Positions 40,275 through 40,701 of a stretch of 40,701 bases of DNA are shown here, piece by piece. Location: assembly GCA_030425195.1 (NCBI GenBank), contig JAUIAV010000029.1, positions 1 to 40,701 on the forward strand, given 5' to 3'. The first letter of the stretch is position 1; the number at the start of each line of letters is the position of its first letter. The notes beneath the pieces were generated by a model. It saw only the letters and a list, made by a program, of their open reading frames with translations. It searched no databases and was not told the origin of the DNA. Source of the stretch: Gammaproteobacteria bacterium (GTDB lineage: Bacteria; Pseudomonadota; Gammaproteobacteria; Pseudomonadales; Azotimanducaceae). The translations under genes and the position numbers were made by a program.

Positions 40275-40701
40275 CTACTGGGGAACGTCAAACGGGTTGT
40301 TGTAATACTGCCCGCCAATGTCGATCCATTCTGAGACCAACTTCAACTCTGCGTCGGTCAGACGGCCCTCATGGGTGTTTCCAGGGGCGAACCGGTCAAA
40401 GAACCGGGGGCTGAAGTTCGCGCCTGCCACGTTCAGCGAGGGGGAAACGCTGATCGGTACCAGCACCGGGATGGGGTTTCCATTCACATCGAGCACGGGA
40501 TCACCGTTGGCATCCACGACGAACAGCGGATTGCCGTTGTCGTCCGTATCCTGAACGAGCTGGTCCACCACGTTTCCACCCGCATCGAGCACCAGCTGGT
40601 TGTCGTTGAACAGCAGCTCCCGGTAACTCTTGAAGTGATCGGGCTCCTGGTCCGAAGTTCCGTCCGAAAGATCCAGCTGAGCCGCAGGCACCATCGCCAT
40701 C
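40275..40701 (-). CDS. C-terminal end of a large exported protein (5' partial)
   Basis: The frame runs off the window; 141 residues are visible. The ending, Arg-Leu-Thr-Asp-Ala-Glu-Leu-Lys-Leu-Val-Ser-Glu-Trp-Ile-Asp-Ile-Gly-Gly-Gln-Tyr-Tyr, resembles the C-terminus of hydrazine-synthase-alpha-related and cytochrome-like exported proteins. Before it lie three repeats of an Asp-x-Asn-Gly-x-Pro type (Asp-Asp-Asn-Gly-Asn-Pro, Asp-Ala-Asn-Gly-Asp-Pro, Asp-Val-Asn-Gly-Asn-Pro), a calcium-binding-like loop. No Cys-x2-Cys-His heme motif is in the visible part. It is the upstream gene of the envelope operon. Confidence 0.6.
   Translation of the reverse strand, partial: MAMVPAAQLDLSDGTSDQEPDHFKSYRELLFNDNQLVLDAGGNVVDQLVQDTDDNGNPLFVVDANGDPVLDVNGNPIPVLVPISVSPSLNVAGANFSPRFFDRFAPGNTHEGRLTDAELKLVSEWIDIGGQYYNNPFDVPQ

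Overview
The window looks like a chromosomal segment of a salt-adapted, probably marine gammaproteobacterium. The supporting signs are a complete ectoine/5-hydroxyectoine gene set, a high-potential iron-sulfur protein, dodecin, several outer-membrane barrels and lipoproteins, an SSS-family symporter, GC-rich codon use and clear Shine-Dalgarno sequences. I cannot name a genus from sequence alone. No rRNA, CRISPR array, transposase or integrase gene is visible.

Layout. 1-5 kb: the 3' end of a fibronectin-III-like gene, an MscS-type channel, an LLM-class flavin oxidoreductase, a conserved unknown, a spinster-like MFS transporter and an overlooked 40-residue DUF1761-like membrane microprotein. 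5-8 kb: a sphingosine-1-phosphate-lyase-like PLP enzyme, then a minus-strand operon of bactofilin, a SAM methyltransferase-like protein and a SpoIIAA/STAS-like protein. 8-14.1 kb: the minus-strand ectoine cluster ectA - spacer with repeats - ectB-ectC-ectD-ask-SSS symporter, with 4-bp overlaps or 1-2 bp gaps from ectB onwards. It couples aspartate activation, ectoine synthesis, hydroxylation and probably solute uptake. 14.4-16 kb: a plus-strand operon of tandem UspA protein, HiPIP and dodecin. 16.2-18.9 kb: a porin, an FMN-binding protein and a PepSY membrane protein behind a Fur-box-like sequence, probably an iron or periplasmic redox module. 18.9-23.8 kb: a lytic-transglycosylase-like protein, an MCE/MlaD-like lipoprotein split by an apparent frameshift in a G7 run, a GPH-type MFS transporter and an unknown lipoprotein.

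24-33.5 kb is visibly less GC-rich and looks accessory. It holds a CehA/McbA-like PHP metallohydrolase, an SDR, a multi-pass membrane protein, an AAA ATPase, an RTX-repeat protein interrupted by an in-frame TAA, a VOC-family protein and a stand-alone SecD-P1-head-like protein. It ends with a 2.3-kb segment bounded by an intact tRNA-Ala(GGC) and a 46-nt copy of the 3' half of a tRNA-Ala. The T-stem of that copy differs but is fully base-paired, as expected of an attachment site brought in from another host. The segment carries small orphans and a 5'-truncated DUF3800 gene, but no integrase.

33.6-40.7 kb returns to core-like content: YceI, a beta-CASP metallo-beta-lactamase-fold protein next to gltX, and an 18-codon remnant of a glutathione-S-transferase-like gene. 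Last comes a compact minus-strand operon of envelope proteins: the C-terminal end of a large exported protein, an SH3-plus-barrel protein, a second barrel, a DUF4266 lipoprotein with a glycine-rich Cys-Gly-Cys-Asn tail, and a DUF3570 barrel. This five-gene envelope operon is the best candidate for an undescribed multi-protein system here. The tRNA-Ala island, the two disrupted genes and the ectA-ectB spacer repeats are the other observations most worth checking.
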